NCBI GenBank assembly: GCA_963770375.1
Contig: CAVYPM010000025.1
Span: forward strand, 124,001-188,000
Reading direction: 5' to 3'
DNA: 64,000 nt
Source of the DNA: DASVBE01 sp963770375
GTDB lineage: Bacteria; Actinomycetota; Actinomycetes; Streptosporangiales; Streptosporangiaceae
Shown here: piece by piece, positions 24,616 through 32,633 of the stretch
Layout of the letters: every line of letters begins with the position of its first letter
How positions within the stretch are numbered: the first letter of the stretch is position 1
Notes under the pieces: generated by a model
What the model saw: only the letters and a program-made list of their open reading frames with translations
The model's database searches: none
What the model was told of the DNA's origin: nothing
Made by a program: the position numbers and the translations under genes

Positions 24616-25757
24616 CTTCCCGGGCGGCGCCGCAGGCGCAGGCCAGTTCCGGTGACCGCGTCCAGCCCGCCTGGCTACCCCCTGGCATCGCCGCTGTACT
24701 CTCCGTGCTCTCCGCCGCCGCCGTGGTCCTCGACAGCGAGGACCGGGTTCTCACCGCCAGCGCCGCGGCCCTCTCGTTCGGCCTGGTCAAGGCCGACGAG
24801 CTGGCGGTGCCCGACCTCCTCGCGCTGGTCCGTCAGGTCCGCCGCAACGGCGAGATCCGCGAGGGCGAGATGGAGATCTCGGCCAGCGGGTTCGGCGGCA
24901 GTACCACCAGTTTCGCGGTCCGGGTCGCGCCGCTCGGCGCCGGCCTCGGCGGCGGCGGGCTCGTGCTGCTGCTGGCCGAGGACCAGACCGAGAGCCGCCG
25001 GGTCGACGAGGTCCGCCGCGACTTCGTGGCCAACACCAGCCACGAGCTGAAGACCCCGGTCGGCGCGCTGGCCCTGCTCGCCGAGACGGTCGAGGACGCG
25101 GCCGACGACCCCGAGGCGGTCCGCCGGTTCGCCGGCCGGATGCGGCACGAGGCGGCCCGGCTGACCAACCTGGTCCAGGACCTCATCACGCTGAACCGGA
25201 TCCAGGCCGCCGAGCCGGTCCCCGACCCCATCCCGGTCAGCCTGGACGCAGTCGTCGCCGAGGCGCTCGACCGCTGCCGGATGAAGGCCAGCGCCCGCGG
25301 CATCGAGCTGGCGGCCAGCGGCCCGCACGGCGCCTACGTCCTTGGTGATGAGGACCTCCTGGTGACTGCCCTGCGCAACCTGCTCGACAACGCAGTGGCG
25401 TACAGCCCGGAAAGGACCAAGGTGGTGGTGACCACCCGCCTGTCGGGCGAGGAGTACATCGAGATCAGCGTGGCCGACCAGGGCATCGGCATCCCGGCGC
25501 GCGACCTGGACCGGATCTTCGAGCGGTTCTACCGGGTGGACCCGGCCCGGTCCCGTGCCACCGGCGGCACCGGGCTGGGACTGGCCATCGTCAAGCACGT
25601 CACCGCTGCACACGGCGGCACGGTCCTTGTGTGGAGCAAGGAAGGCGCCGGATCGACGTTCACCCTGCGGCTGCCGCTCCGGCCGGGAGGCCCGGCTCTG
25701 GGCGGCGGCCGCCCGGTCCAGGCAATCGCGCAATCTGCCAGGGAGGCAGTCTCGTGA
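24612..25757 (+). CDS. senX3: Sensor histidine kinase SenX3-like, lacking membrane segment
   Basis: The 381-residue kinase has the SenX3/PhoR layout from the PAS-like region onward: LPPGIAAVLSVLSAAAVVLD (about 22-41), DHp helix with RRDFVANTSHELKTPVGAL (phospho-acceptor His144), N-box NLLDNAVAYSP, G1 ADQGIGIP and G2 GGTGLGLAIVKH. It should sense phosphate status and phosphorylate RegX3. Unlike relatives it has no N-terminal membrane helix: the start is a 20-residue polar tail, and an in-frame TAA lies upstream near 24536. The gene overlaps regX3 by 4 nt (GTGA). Either the kinase is soluble or the upstream short ORF is a frameshifted N-terminus. Confidence 0.9.
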   Translation: MTSRAAPQAQASSGDRVQPAWLPPGIAAVLSVLSAAAVVLDSEDRVLTASAAALSFGLVKADELAVPDLLALVRQVRRNGEIREGEMEISASGFGGSTTSFAVRVAPLGAGLGGGGLVLLLAEDQTESRRVDEVRRDFVANTSHELKTPVGALALLAETVEDAADDPEAVRRFAGRMRHEAARLTNLVQDLITLNRIQAAEPVPDPIPVSLDAVVAEALDRCRMKASARGIELAASGPHGAYVLGDEDLLVTALRNLLDNAVAYSPERTKVVVTTRLSGEEYIEISVADQGIGIPARDLDRIFERFYRVDPARSRATGGTGLGLAIVKHVTAAHGGTVLVWSKEGAGSTFTLRLPLRPGGPALGGGRPVQAIAQSAREAVS

Positions 25758-26440
25758 CACGGGTGCTGGTGGTTGAGGACGAGGAGTCGTTCAGCGACGC
25801 GCTGTCCTACATGCTCCGCAAGGAAGGCTTCGAGGTCGCGGTCTGCCCCACCGGGCCGGACGCGCTGGACACCTTCGACCGCAGCGGCGCGGACCTGGTC
25901 CTGCTCGACCTCATGCTGCCCGGCCTGCCCGGCAGCGAGGTATGCCGGAACCTGCGCGAGCGGTCGAACGTGCCGGTCATCATGCTGACCGCCAAGGACA
26001 GCGAGATCGACAAGGTCGTCGGCCTGGAACTGGGCGCGGATGACTACGTGACCAAGCCGTTCTCGTCCCGGGAGCTGGTCGCCCGGATGCGGGCGGTGCT
26101 CCGGCGGCGCGGTGACGCCGACGAGCCGGCCGCGTCGATCCTGGAGTCCGGGCCGGTGCGGATGGACGTGGACCGGCACGTGGTCACCGTCCGCGGCGGG
26201 CAGGTGCAGCTGCCGCTGAAGGAGTTCGAGCTGCTGGAGGTCCTGCTGCGGAACTCCGGCCGGGTGCTGACCCGGATGCAGCTGATCGACCGGGTCTGGG
26301 GGGCCGACTACGTGGGCGACACCAAGACCCTGGACGTGCACGTCAAGCGGCTGCGGGCGAAGGTCGAGACGGACCCGGCCAGCCCCAGCCACATCGTCAC
26401 GGTCCGCGGGCTGGGCTACAAGTTCGAGCCCGCCGCCTGA
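25754..26440 (+). CDS. regX3: Response regulator RegX3 (OmpR/PhoB family)
   Basis: The 228-residue protein has a receiver domain (LVVEDEESFSDALSYMLRKE, phospho-acceptor Asp52 in LVLLDLMLPG, Lys in VTKPFSSREL) and a winged-helix domain ending TKTLDVHVKRLRAKVE and VTVRGLGYKFEP. It controls the phosphate-starvation regulon. GTG 25754 has GGGAGG 7 nt upstream and overlaps the senX3 stop. Upstream PHO-box-like repeats suggest autoregulation. Confidence 0.95.
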   Translation: MTRVLVVEDEESFSDALSYMLRKEGFEVAVCPTGPDALDTFDRSGADLVLLDLMLPGLPGSEVCRNLRERSNVPVIMLTAKDSEIDKVVGLELGADDYVTKPFSSRELVARMRAVLRRRGDADEPAASILESGPVRMDVDRHVVTVRGGQVQLPLKEFELLEVLLRNSGRVLTRMQLIDRVWGADYVGDTKTLDVHVKRLRAKVETDPASPSHIVTVRGLGYKFEPAA

Positions 26441-26460
26441 CGTCAGGTCGCGCTGGTACG

Positions 26461-27117
26461 TCAGGAAGTGCTGGGGCTGGGGAGGGGCGTCGACGAGGCG
26501 CCGGCGCCCGGCTTGTGGTGCTTGTGCTTGTGGTGCCCGGGGGTGGCGGTGACCGTCGGCGTCGGGGTAGGCGTGGGCGTGGGCGCCGGGGAGAACGTCG
26601 CGTAGGGCACCGAGGCGGGCATCACCGGGACGCTCAGCCTCACGACGCCCGCGTTCTGGAAGGTCAGCACGGTATCGAAGAACGTGCCGCCGGGCACGGC
26701 CCTGGTCAGGTCGCGCAGCAGCACCTGGGGCTCCGGGCCGGTCAGCAGCACAGTGGTGTGCGGGGGCAGGGTCACCGCGCTGTCGTCGGGCAGCTGGACG
26801 GTGGACGTCGCCGAGGGCACCTGGATGCTGGTCAGCTTGTCCGTGCGGTTGGTGTTGTTGGACAGGGCCAGGAACATCCCGGCGTCGCTGCCGGCCGGCA
26901 GCTGCTCGGCCGGAGCCGCGCCGAGGATGAACACGTTCCTGACCGAGATGCCGTTCCGCTCTGTGCCCGCACCATCGGTGGGCTGGTGCCACTGCTGGGT
27001 CGGCGCGTGATAGCCGGCCTCGCAGCCGGCCAGCATTCCAGCCAGCGCCACGGCCGCAACGGCGAACAGACGGCGCGGAACCCGCCGGGGGCCGGCGGCC
27101 GGGCTGCGCAGGATCAC
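26461..27117 (-). CDS. DUF461/PCu(A)C-like lipoprotein with His-rich tail
   Basis: The 218-residue protein has a signal peptide with lipobox LAGC (about 28-31), so it is probably a cell-surface lipoprotein. The middle, from VRNVFILGAAPAEQLPAGSD to TVLTFQNAGVVRLSVPVMP, resembles the PCu(A)C/DUF461 beta-barrel found in copper chaperones. The C-terminus has a PTPTPTPT repeat and a basic, His-rich GHHKHKHHKPG, which could bind metal. It is convergent with regX3 and shares a strand with the thiol-protein-like gene upstream. A metal-handling role is inferred, not shown. Confidence 0.7.
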   Translation of the reverse strand: MILRSPAAGPRRVPRRLFAVAAVALAGMLAGCEAGYHAPTQQWHQPTDGAGTERNGISVRNVFILGAAPAEQLPAGSDAGMFLALSNNTNRTDKLTSIQVPSATSTVQLPDDSAVTLPPHTTVLLTGPEPQVLLRDLTRAVPGGTFFDTVLTFQNAGVVRLSVPVMPASVPYATFSPAPTPTPTPTPTVTATPGHHKHKHHKPGAGASSTPLPSPSTS

Positions 27118-27129
27118 GGCGTGCGCTCC

Positions 27130-28056
27130 TCACGGAAATTTCACAGGCCTGACAACGCCGGACAGCGTAGTAGCTGCGGCGGCCCGCAGGTGGGCCGGCC
27201 CGGCCGTTGCGTGTCCCGGCGTGCCGCTACGGCTTGGCGGTGAGCGCCGCGAAGGCGGGCCCGAGCTGCCGTGCGGCGGGCCGGGACCGGCCCGGGAGGT
27301 TGATACCTGATGGCCGCGATGCCGCCGCCCCGCAGGATGAACGCCGCGGTCAGCACCCGGCGGGCTCAGCCGCGGCGGGCCCAGCTCGGCGGTCACCTGC
27401 CCGGTGGGGTCCACCGCGATCCGGCTGGCCGGCTGCCCGGCCGCGCGGGCCAGGCGGGCCGCCGCGGGCTGCGCGTCCGCGGTGGTGATCAGGTACAGCG
27501 GGACCTTGTGCGCGGCGGCCTGGCGGCGCAACTGGCGCAGCGCGGCGGTGCACTGACAACCTGCCGGGGCCAGGGCCAGCACCGCGGGCAGCAGCTGGTA
27601 GACGGCTACGGCGTGCCCGCCGACCACGACGGTGGTGCTGACCAGCAGCTGCGAACCGAGCGGCGGCGGGCTGGGCGCGGGCGGGCTGGCGGTGCTGCTC
27701 CCGGCCGCGGAGATCTGCGGATTCTGCGGGGAGTTCGAGGAGCTGGGCCGGAACGCGGCGGCCGGCATGCCGGAGTTGCTGGCCGAGAACACGGTCAGCA
27801 GGACGCCGGAGATCATCACCATTACCAGGCAGCCCGCCAGCAGCGGGAGCACCAGGCCGTCCTTGGTCAGCGGGGCGTGCAGCCGCCCGAGCCGGCGGCG
27901 GCGCCGGGCTGCCCGCCGCTCCCGGTGGTAGGCCTGCACGTCACGGGCGAGCTCCCGGGCGTCATCAGGGATCTCAATGTCGACCGGGGGAAGCGGGAAG
28001 TCGTCCCGCTCAGGCTCGCCGCCAGCGTTCACGCGCACCTCTCGGTGAGTGGCCAC
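27130..28056 (-). CDS. Membrane-anchored redoxin-like protein with a frameshifted C-terminus
   Basis: The open frame encodes 308 residues: a charged cytosolic N-terminus, one membrane segment (about 67-90, VLPLLAGCLVMVMISGVL), a Pro/Ser linker, then a redoxin-like domain with a CxC pair (APAGCQCTAALRQLRR) and SRIAVDPTGQVTAEL. From about residue 232 the frame loses sense. The expected strands LTAAFILRGGGIAAIRY lie in the +1 frame (about 27305-27360), and GRSRPAARQLGPAFAALTAKP in the next frame, ending at a TAG at 27227-27229. Two same-direction shifts would restore a natural end. The product as read is therefore doubtful beyond 27365. Confidence 0.65.
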   Translation of the reverse strand: MATHREVRVNAGGEPERDDFPLPPVDIEIPDDARELARDVQAYHRERRAARRRRRLGRLHAPLTKDGLVLPLLAGCLVMVMISGVLLTVFSASNSGMPAAAFRPSSSNSPQNPQISAAGSSTASPPAPSPPPLGSQLLVSTTVVVGGHAVAVYQLLPAVLALAPAGCQCTAALRQLRRQAAAHKVPLYLITTADAQPAAARLARAAGQPASRIAVDPTGQVTAELGPPRLSPPGADRGVHPAGRRHRGHQVSTSRAGPGPPHGSSGPPSRRSPPSRSGTPGHATAGPAHLRAAAATTLSGVVRPVKFP

Positions 28057-28375
28057 GTTTCCTCCAGTATGCGTCCCCGAGTGCAGTTACGGCACCGCCC
28101 GGCCGGCACCGCTTGGCCGGCGGAGCCGGCCCAGCGAGCGAGCGGAGGGCCGCGGCGCTGTTTTCCCGACGAGCGATGAGGCGCGACGAAGGAGCGCCGA
28201 GGGAGCGAGGAGGGAAGGCAGCGCCCTCAAGCGGCCCGGGAGCGAGCGAGCCAGCTAGCAAGGTCAATTTCAGGCGCCAGAAATGTGCCACTGACCTGCG
28301 TGTATGCCATGAAGGACGGCTAATCGACCGTGTTCGGCGTGGTAGCATAGCTACAGCGGAAGGGGTACATGCCAC
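28057..28375 (+). other. 319-bp intergenic region with interspersed repeat and carD promoter
   Basis: The first half carries one copy of the about 135-nt repeat also present near 45.1 kb (28119-28260). The second half should hold the carD promoter: a TAGCAT box is visible near 28343 and a GGAAGGGG ribosome-binding site about 10 nt before the ATG. No gene is evident. Confidence 0.6.
28119..28260 (+). repeat. Interspersed intergenic repeat, copy 1
   Basis: An 81-nt core (from GGAGGGCCGCGGCGCTGTTT at 28144 to GGCAGCGC) is identical to 45115-45195 except for one base. Similarity extends to flanks CGGCGGAGCCGGCC on the left and GCGAGCCAGCTAGC on the right. Copy 1 lies upstream of carD; both copies have the same orientation. 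Confidence 0.85.
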
Positions 28376-28858
28376 ATGACTTTCAAGGTCGGCGACACTG
28401 TCGTCTACCCCCACCATGGGGCTGCTCGGATCGAGGAGATCGAGACCCGTTCGATCAAGGGTGAGCAGAAATCTTACCTCGTGCTCAAGGTCGATAAGGG
28501 CGACCTGACGGTGCGCGTTCCCGCCGACAATGCCGAGCTTGTAGGCGTGCGGGACGTTGTCGGGCAGGAAGGGCTGGAGCGGGTCTTCGAGGTGCTGCGC
28601 GCACCGTATACCGAGGAGCCAACTAACTGGTCCCGCCGGTACAAGGCCAATCTCGAGAAGCTTGCCTCCGGCGATGTGAATAAGGTTGCCGAAGTAGTCC
28701 GTGACCTCTGGCGGCGCGATAAGGAACGCGGCCTTTCTGCCGGGGAAAAGCGGATGCTGGCCAAGGCCAGGCAGATCCTGGTCAGTGAACTGGCCCTGGC
28801 CGAGAAGACAAACGAGGACAAGGCTGAAGCGCTGCTCGACGAAATCCTCGCCACCTGA
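28376..28858 (+). CDS. carD: CarD family transcriptional regulator
   Basis: The 160-residue protein binds RNA polymerase beta and stabilises open promoter complexes, mainly at rRNA and housekeeping promoters. The N-terminal Tudor-like RNAP-interaction domain (FKVGDTVVYPHHGAARIEEI) and the helical DNA-binding domain (WSRRYKANLEKLASGDVNKV, then LSAGEKRMLAKARQIL) are complete. A strong intrinsic terminator follows, just before ispF. Confidence 0.96.
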   Translation: MTFKVGDTVVYPHHGAARIEEIETRSIKGEQKSYLVLKVDKGDLTVRVPADNAELVGVRDVVGQEGLERVFEVLRAPYTEEPTNWSRRYKANLEKLASGDVNKVAEVVRDLWRRDKERGLSAGEKRMLAKARQILVSELALAEKTNEDKAEALLDEILAT

Positions 28859-28913
28859 CACCAGGGGAACCCGCCGCACACGGCGGGGCCACCTGAGGTG
28901 CACACCAGCCTGG

Positions 28914-28948
28914 GGCGAACGGGGCCGTACGGCCCCGTTCGCCGTTTT
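28914..28948 (+). terminator. Strong intrinsic terminator of carD
   Basis: A perfect 30-nt palindrome (28914-28943, arms GGCGAACGGGGCCGT and ACGGCCCCGTTCGCC) is followed by TTTT at 28945-28948. It ends a few bases before the ispF ribosome-binding site, so ispF either has its own start within this short space or depends on read-through. Confidence 0.85.
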
Positions 28949-28959
28949 CGGGGGAGCTC

Positions 28960-29445
28960 ATGGCTGACCTGATCCCGCGGATCGGCATCGGCACGGACGT
29001 GCACCCTTATCGTGCGGGGATCCCGCTGTACCTGGCGGGCCTGCACTGGCCCGGCGAGCCCGGCCTGGCGGGCCACTCCGACGGCGACGCCGCCGCGCAC
29101 GCCGCCTGCGACGCACTGCTGTCCGCGGCCGGCCTGGGCGATCTGGGCGCCAACTTCGGCACCAGCCGCCCGGAGTGGAAAGGGGCCCGCGGCGCCGCCC
29201 TGCTGGCCGAGACGGCCCGTCTGGTGACCGCCGCCGGTTACACCATCGGCAACGTCGCGGTCCAGGTCATCGGCAACCGCCCGCGCATCTCCACCCGCCG
29301 CGACGAGGCCTGCGCGGCCCTGTCCGAGGCCCTCGGCGGTGCCCCCGTCAGCGTGTCCGGCACCACCACCGACGGCCTGGGCCTCACCGGCCGCGGCGAA
29401 GGCATAGCCGCCATCGCCACAGCCCTGATCCTCGGCCGGGCCTGA
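28960..29445 (+). CDS. ispF: 2-C-methyl-D-erythritol 2,4-cyclodiphosphate synthase
   Basis: The 161-residue protein catalyses the fifth step of the MEP isoprenoid pathway, cyclising CDP-ME 2-phosphate. Metal ligands Asp13 and His15 (GTDVHPY) and His39 (GHSDGDAAAHA) are present, as is the C-terminal TTTDGLGLTGRGEGIAA motif. GGGGGAG precedes the ATG. IspD, usually between carD and ispF in relatives, is absent here. Confidence 0.96.
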   Translation: MADLIPRIGIGTDVHPYRAGIPLYLAGLHWPGEPGLAGHSDGDAAAHAACDALLSAAGLGDLGANFGTSRPEWKGARGAALLAETARLVTAAGYTIGNVAVQVIGNRPRISTRRDEACAALSEALGGAPVSVSGTTTDGLGLTGRGEGIAAIATALILGRA

Positions 29446-29499
29446 CTCCTGAGCCTGGCGGCCGGGCGCGTGGCGCGGCGCGGAACTGGCGGGGCGGGA

Positions 29500-30208
29500 T
29501 CACTCGTCGTCGGGCGGGGTGGGGGAGCTGCGGAACCGGTCGAACTGCGGTTCCTCGTCCGCCGCGGCGGCCTCGCTGGGCTGGGTGGCCGGGTGACCTT
29601 CGGCCTGCTCTTCGTTAGCGCTGGCCGGGGAGGCGCCGGCGGACTGGTCGGTGTCTTCCGGGGACCGGGGGCCGAACACTGAGTCCCAGAACGAGGTGAC
29701 CGGCGGCTTGGCGGGCTGCTCCGCGGGGCCGGGCGCGCCGCCTGGCTGCTCTGGTGCGGCTCCGGCTGGCTCGGCGGAGCCGTTTGCCGGAGCGAACCAG
29801 GAGCCTTCGGCTTGGCCGGGCTCGGTCGCGGCGCCGGCGGGCCCCGCCGGGGCGGTGCCCTCATCGGCTGCCTCCGGGGCGCCAGTGCTGGCTTCCTGGC
29901 TGCCGGTGGTCCCTTCTGCGGGATCGGCCGGGGACGGTTCGGGCTCGTCCTTGATGACCTCATCGGAGGGTTCCTCGCGGGCCCTGGGCACCCACACGAC
30001 ACCCGGACGGCTAGCCGGGTGAGCCTCGTCAGATACCGGGTCGTCCTGGCCGGGCTCGCTGTCCAGCGACGGCTCGTCGGTCTCGGGCTGGTCCGCGCTG
30101 CTCTGGCCGGGCCAGCGCAGCGGGATGCCCGCGGTCGTCCCGGCGGCCTCGGCTGACGTGCTGGCCGGCGCCGAGCCGCCCGCGTCACCGGCCGGCCCGG
30201 TGCCGGCC
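29500..30208 (-). pseudogene. Frameshifted C-terminal part of the DUF2637 protein
   Basis: This stretch is open in the frame one base away from the DUF2637 gene and encodes an acidic, Pro/Glu-rich tail that ends FDRFRSSPTPPDDE before TGA at 29500. It reads continuously from the PADTE repeats of the upstream gene if one base (an extra G near 30203-30212) is ignored. It has no start codon of its own near the join. I treat it as the displaced C-terminus of one gene spanning 29500-31189, about 563 codons. Confidence 0.55.
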
Positions 30209-31189
30209 TGGCTCAGTGTCAGCTGGCTCAGTGTCGGCTGGCCCCGTGCTAGCTGGCTCGGTGCTAGCTGGCTCGGTGCTCGCCGGCTCGGTCTGGGCGG
30301 GCAGTGCCTGAGCGGGCACCGTGGGGGCCGAGCGGTGGTCCGCCGGGTCGTCCTCGGCCGCCTCGCCGGCCGCCGCTCCTGCGACGGCCGCTCCTGCGGC
30401 AGCTGCTCCTGCGACGGCCACGCCGGCTGTCCCGTGTGCGGCGGGCTCGCCCGCGGCCGGCTCGCTCGCTGCGGCCGGCTCGTCTGTGGCCGGTGCGTCC
30501 GCGTCGGGGTCGTCTGCCGGGGGACGGCCCGCCACCAGGATGTCGCCCGGGTAGCCGGTGGCGGCCAGTTCGGTGGTCTGGCCGTCGGACCCGGCCCCAC
30601 CGTCCGGGTACTCGCCGTCCGGCCAGTTGTCGTCGGCCCCGCCCAGAACGCTGGGCACCGCGCCGGGGATGGTGTCCTGCTCCTGCGCGACGGCTGCCGC
30701 CGATGTCGACCGGCGGGACTGGGCGCGGCGCAGCCTGGCGTGCCGGAGCATGGCCAGCAGCAGGAAGAACCCGAGCAGGGCCAGCGCCCACGGCAGGATC
30801 GCCGCGATCGTCGCCGCGGTCTTGTGCGGCAGGTGGGTGTTCGTCGCGTACAGCGTGCTCGCGCCGGCCGCCGCGGCCAGCAGCACCAGCAGGGACAGCC
30901 AGGCGAAGGCCTGCACGATCCACCCGGCCCCGCGCAGCGACAGCACCGCGGCCCCCGCGACGACCAGCATCACGTCGAACATCGGCGGGTAGATCCGGGC
31001 CAGGTCCGGGGAAACCCCCGCCTCCAGCGCGATCGCGCGAATGCCGTGGTAGGACAGCACGAATGCGGCGGCGGCCAGTACAACTACCCCGAGCGAGACG
31101 GCCACCAGGGCGAGCATGCGCAGAACTCGATGGGACTCCGCGGCCGGGGCGGCGCCCAGCGCAGAACTCCCCGCTGACGGCTGGATCAT
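30185..31189 (-). CDS. DUF2637 membrane protein (C-terminus altered by frameshift)
   Basis: The protein has four hydrophobic segments (for example VLRMLALVAVSLGVVVLAAA and FAWLSLLVLLAAAAGASTLY) that match DUF2637, a family of actinobacterial membrane proteins of unknown function. YHGIRAIALEAGVSPDLARI between helices 1 and 2 is characteristic. The cytosolic tail is Ala/Glu/Pro-rich and ends with PASTE/PADTE five-residue repeats, after which the frame terminates early. ATG 31189 has AGGAAGG 8 nt upstream; GTG 31237 is an alternative start giving 16 more residues. Confidence 0.75.
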   Translation of the reverse strand: MIQPSAGSSALGAAPAAESHRVLRMLALVAVSLGVVVLAAAAFVLSYHGIRAIALEAGVSPDLARIYPPMFDVMLVVAGAAVLSLRGAGWIVQAFAWLSLLVLLAAAAGASTLYATNTHLPHKTAATIAAILPWALALLGFFLLLAMLRHARLRRAQSRRSTSAAAVAQEQDTIPGAVPSVLGGADDNWPDGEYPDGGAGSDGQTTELAATGYPGDILVAGRPPADDPDADAPATDEPAAASEPAAGEPAAHGTAGVAVAGAAAAGAAVAGAAAGEAAEDDPADHRSAPTVPAQALPAQTEPASTEPASTEPASTGPADTEPADTEPGRHRAGR

Positions 31190-31385
31190 CCCGGCGGCCT
31201 TCCTTCTCTTGCGCAATGGCTGGTGCCTGCCCGTCACCTTATAGTCGGTAACGGAAGGCGGACTTAACTGCCTGGCGCCGGCTGGCCGCTACGGCCGCTG
31301 CGTTCCCGGGTAAGGGATACAGCGGGCAACTCAGTGAATCAGCCCGCCCGCGTCACGTCCGCTACCTCGGCGTTAAGGAGACGAT

Positions 31386-32624
31386 ATGCCGTACTACCGG
31401 GCAATCGGTGAATTTCCGAGGAAGCGACACGTGCGTTTCCGCCGGCCAGATGGCGGCTTGTACGCCGAGGAACTCATGGGTGAGGAAGGATTCTCCTCCG
31501 ATTCCTCGCTGCTCTATCACCGCTATCTGCCGACCGCCATCGTGAAAAGCGAGGAAGTGGACGGCGCCGCGGACGGCGCGACCACCCCCAACCAGCCGCT
31601 GCTCCCCCGTCACTTCCGCACCGGCGAGCTGCCCGCGGGCGGTGACCTGGTGTCCGGCCGCCAGCTGCTGCTGGCGAACGACGACGTCCGGATCTGCTTC
31701 GCCGCCCCCCGGGTTGGCTCCGGGCTGTACCGCAATTCCACCGGCGACGAAGCCGTTTACCTGCGTACGGGAGCCGCCCGGTTCGAGTCCGTGTACGGCG
31801 CGATCGACGCCGCCGCGGGGGACTACGTGGTGATCCCGCGGGGCACCATCCACCGCTGGATCCCGGCCGGCGGCGCCGGCGCTACCAGCACGGGCGCTAC
31901 CAGCACGGGCGGCACCGCGTTCACCGAGGCGCTGGTCATCGAGGCCCGTGGCCACATCCGGCCGCCGCGGCGCTACCTGTCCCAGTACGGGCAGTTCCTC
32001 GAGCACGCCCCGTACTGCGAGCGGGACCTGCGCGGCCCGGACGGCCCGCTGCTGGCCGACGGGGAGGACGAGCCGGTTCTGGTCCGGCACCGGGACGGGC
32101 TGAGCCTGCTCACCTACGCCCGGCACCCGTTCGACGTGGTCGGCTGGGACGGCTGCCTGTACCCGTACGCGTTCAGCATCGCCGACTTCGAGCCGATCGT
32201 GAAGCGCACCCACGCGCCGCCGCCGGTGCACCAGACGTTCGAGGGGCCGAACTTCGTGATCTGCTCGTTCTGCCCCCGGCCGCTCGACTTCGACGCGGAG
32301 TCCGTGCCGGTCCCCTACAACCATCACAACGTCGACTCCGACGAGATGATGTTCTACGTCGGCGGCGACTACACCGCGCGGAAGGGCTCAGGGGTGGGCC
32401 TGGGCTCGATCACCCTGCACCCGTCCGGCTTCACCCACGGGCCGCAGCCCGGCGCGGTCGAGGCCGCCATCGCGGGGCTGGCGGAGGGACGCACCAGCAC
32501 GGACGAAACGGCGGTCATGATAGACACGTTCCGGCCGCTTCGGCTGGGCCCGGCCAGCCAGCGGACCGAGGACCTCAGCTACGCGTTCAGCTGGGCCCGC
32601 GGCCTGTCCCCGGGTGGTTCCTGA
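31386..32624 (+). CDS. hmgA: Homogentisate 1,2-dioxygenase
   Basis: The 412-residue protein opens the aromatic ring of homogentisate to maleylacetoacetate in tyrosine/phenylalanine breakdown. The cupin-like metal-binding stretch NHHNVDSDEMMFYVGGDYTA and GSITLHPSGFTHGPQPGA near residues 310-360 is conserved, and VHQTFEGPNFVICSFCPRP precedes it. Residues about 160-180 hold a Gly/Ala/Thr-rich insert. AAGGAG lies 6-7 nt before the ATG. No other homogentisate-pathway gene is nearby; the next gene is a PPOX/F420 protein. Confidence 0.9.
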   Translation: MPYYRAIGEFPRKRHVRFRRPDGGLYAEELMGEEGFSSDSSLLYHRYLPTAIVKSEEVDGAADGATTPNQPLLPRHFRTGELPAGGDLVSGRQLLLANDDVRICFAAPRVGSGLYRNSTGDEAVYLRTGAARFESVYGAIDAAAGDYVVIPRGTIHRWIPAGGAGATSTGATSTGGTAFTEALVIEARGHIRPPRRYLSQYGQFLEHAPYCERDLRGPDGPLLADGEDEPVLVRHRDGLSLLTYARHPFDVVGWDGCLYPYAFSIADFEPIVKRTHAPPPVHQTFEGPNFVICSFCPRPLDFDAESVPVPYNHHNVDSDEMMFYVGGDYTARKGSGVGLGSITLHPSGFTHGPQPGAVEAAIAGLAEGRTSTDETAVMIDTFRPLRLGPASQRTEDLSYAFSWARGLSPGGS

Positions 32625-32633
32625 GGAGACGCC

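Noticed and set aside
28119..28260. Coding potential of the interspersed repeat (AAFPPRSLGAPSSRLIAR on the minus strand)
   Set aside because: The reading is conserved because the DNA is repeated. There is no start signal and the frames run into different flanking sequence.
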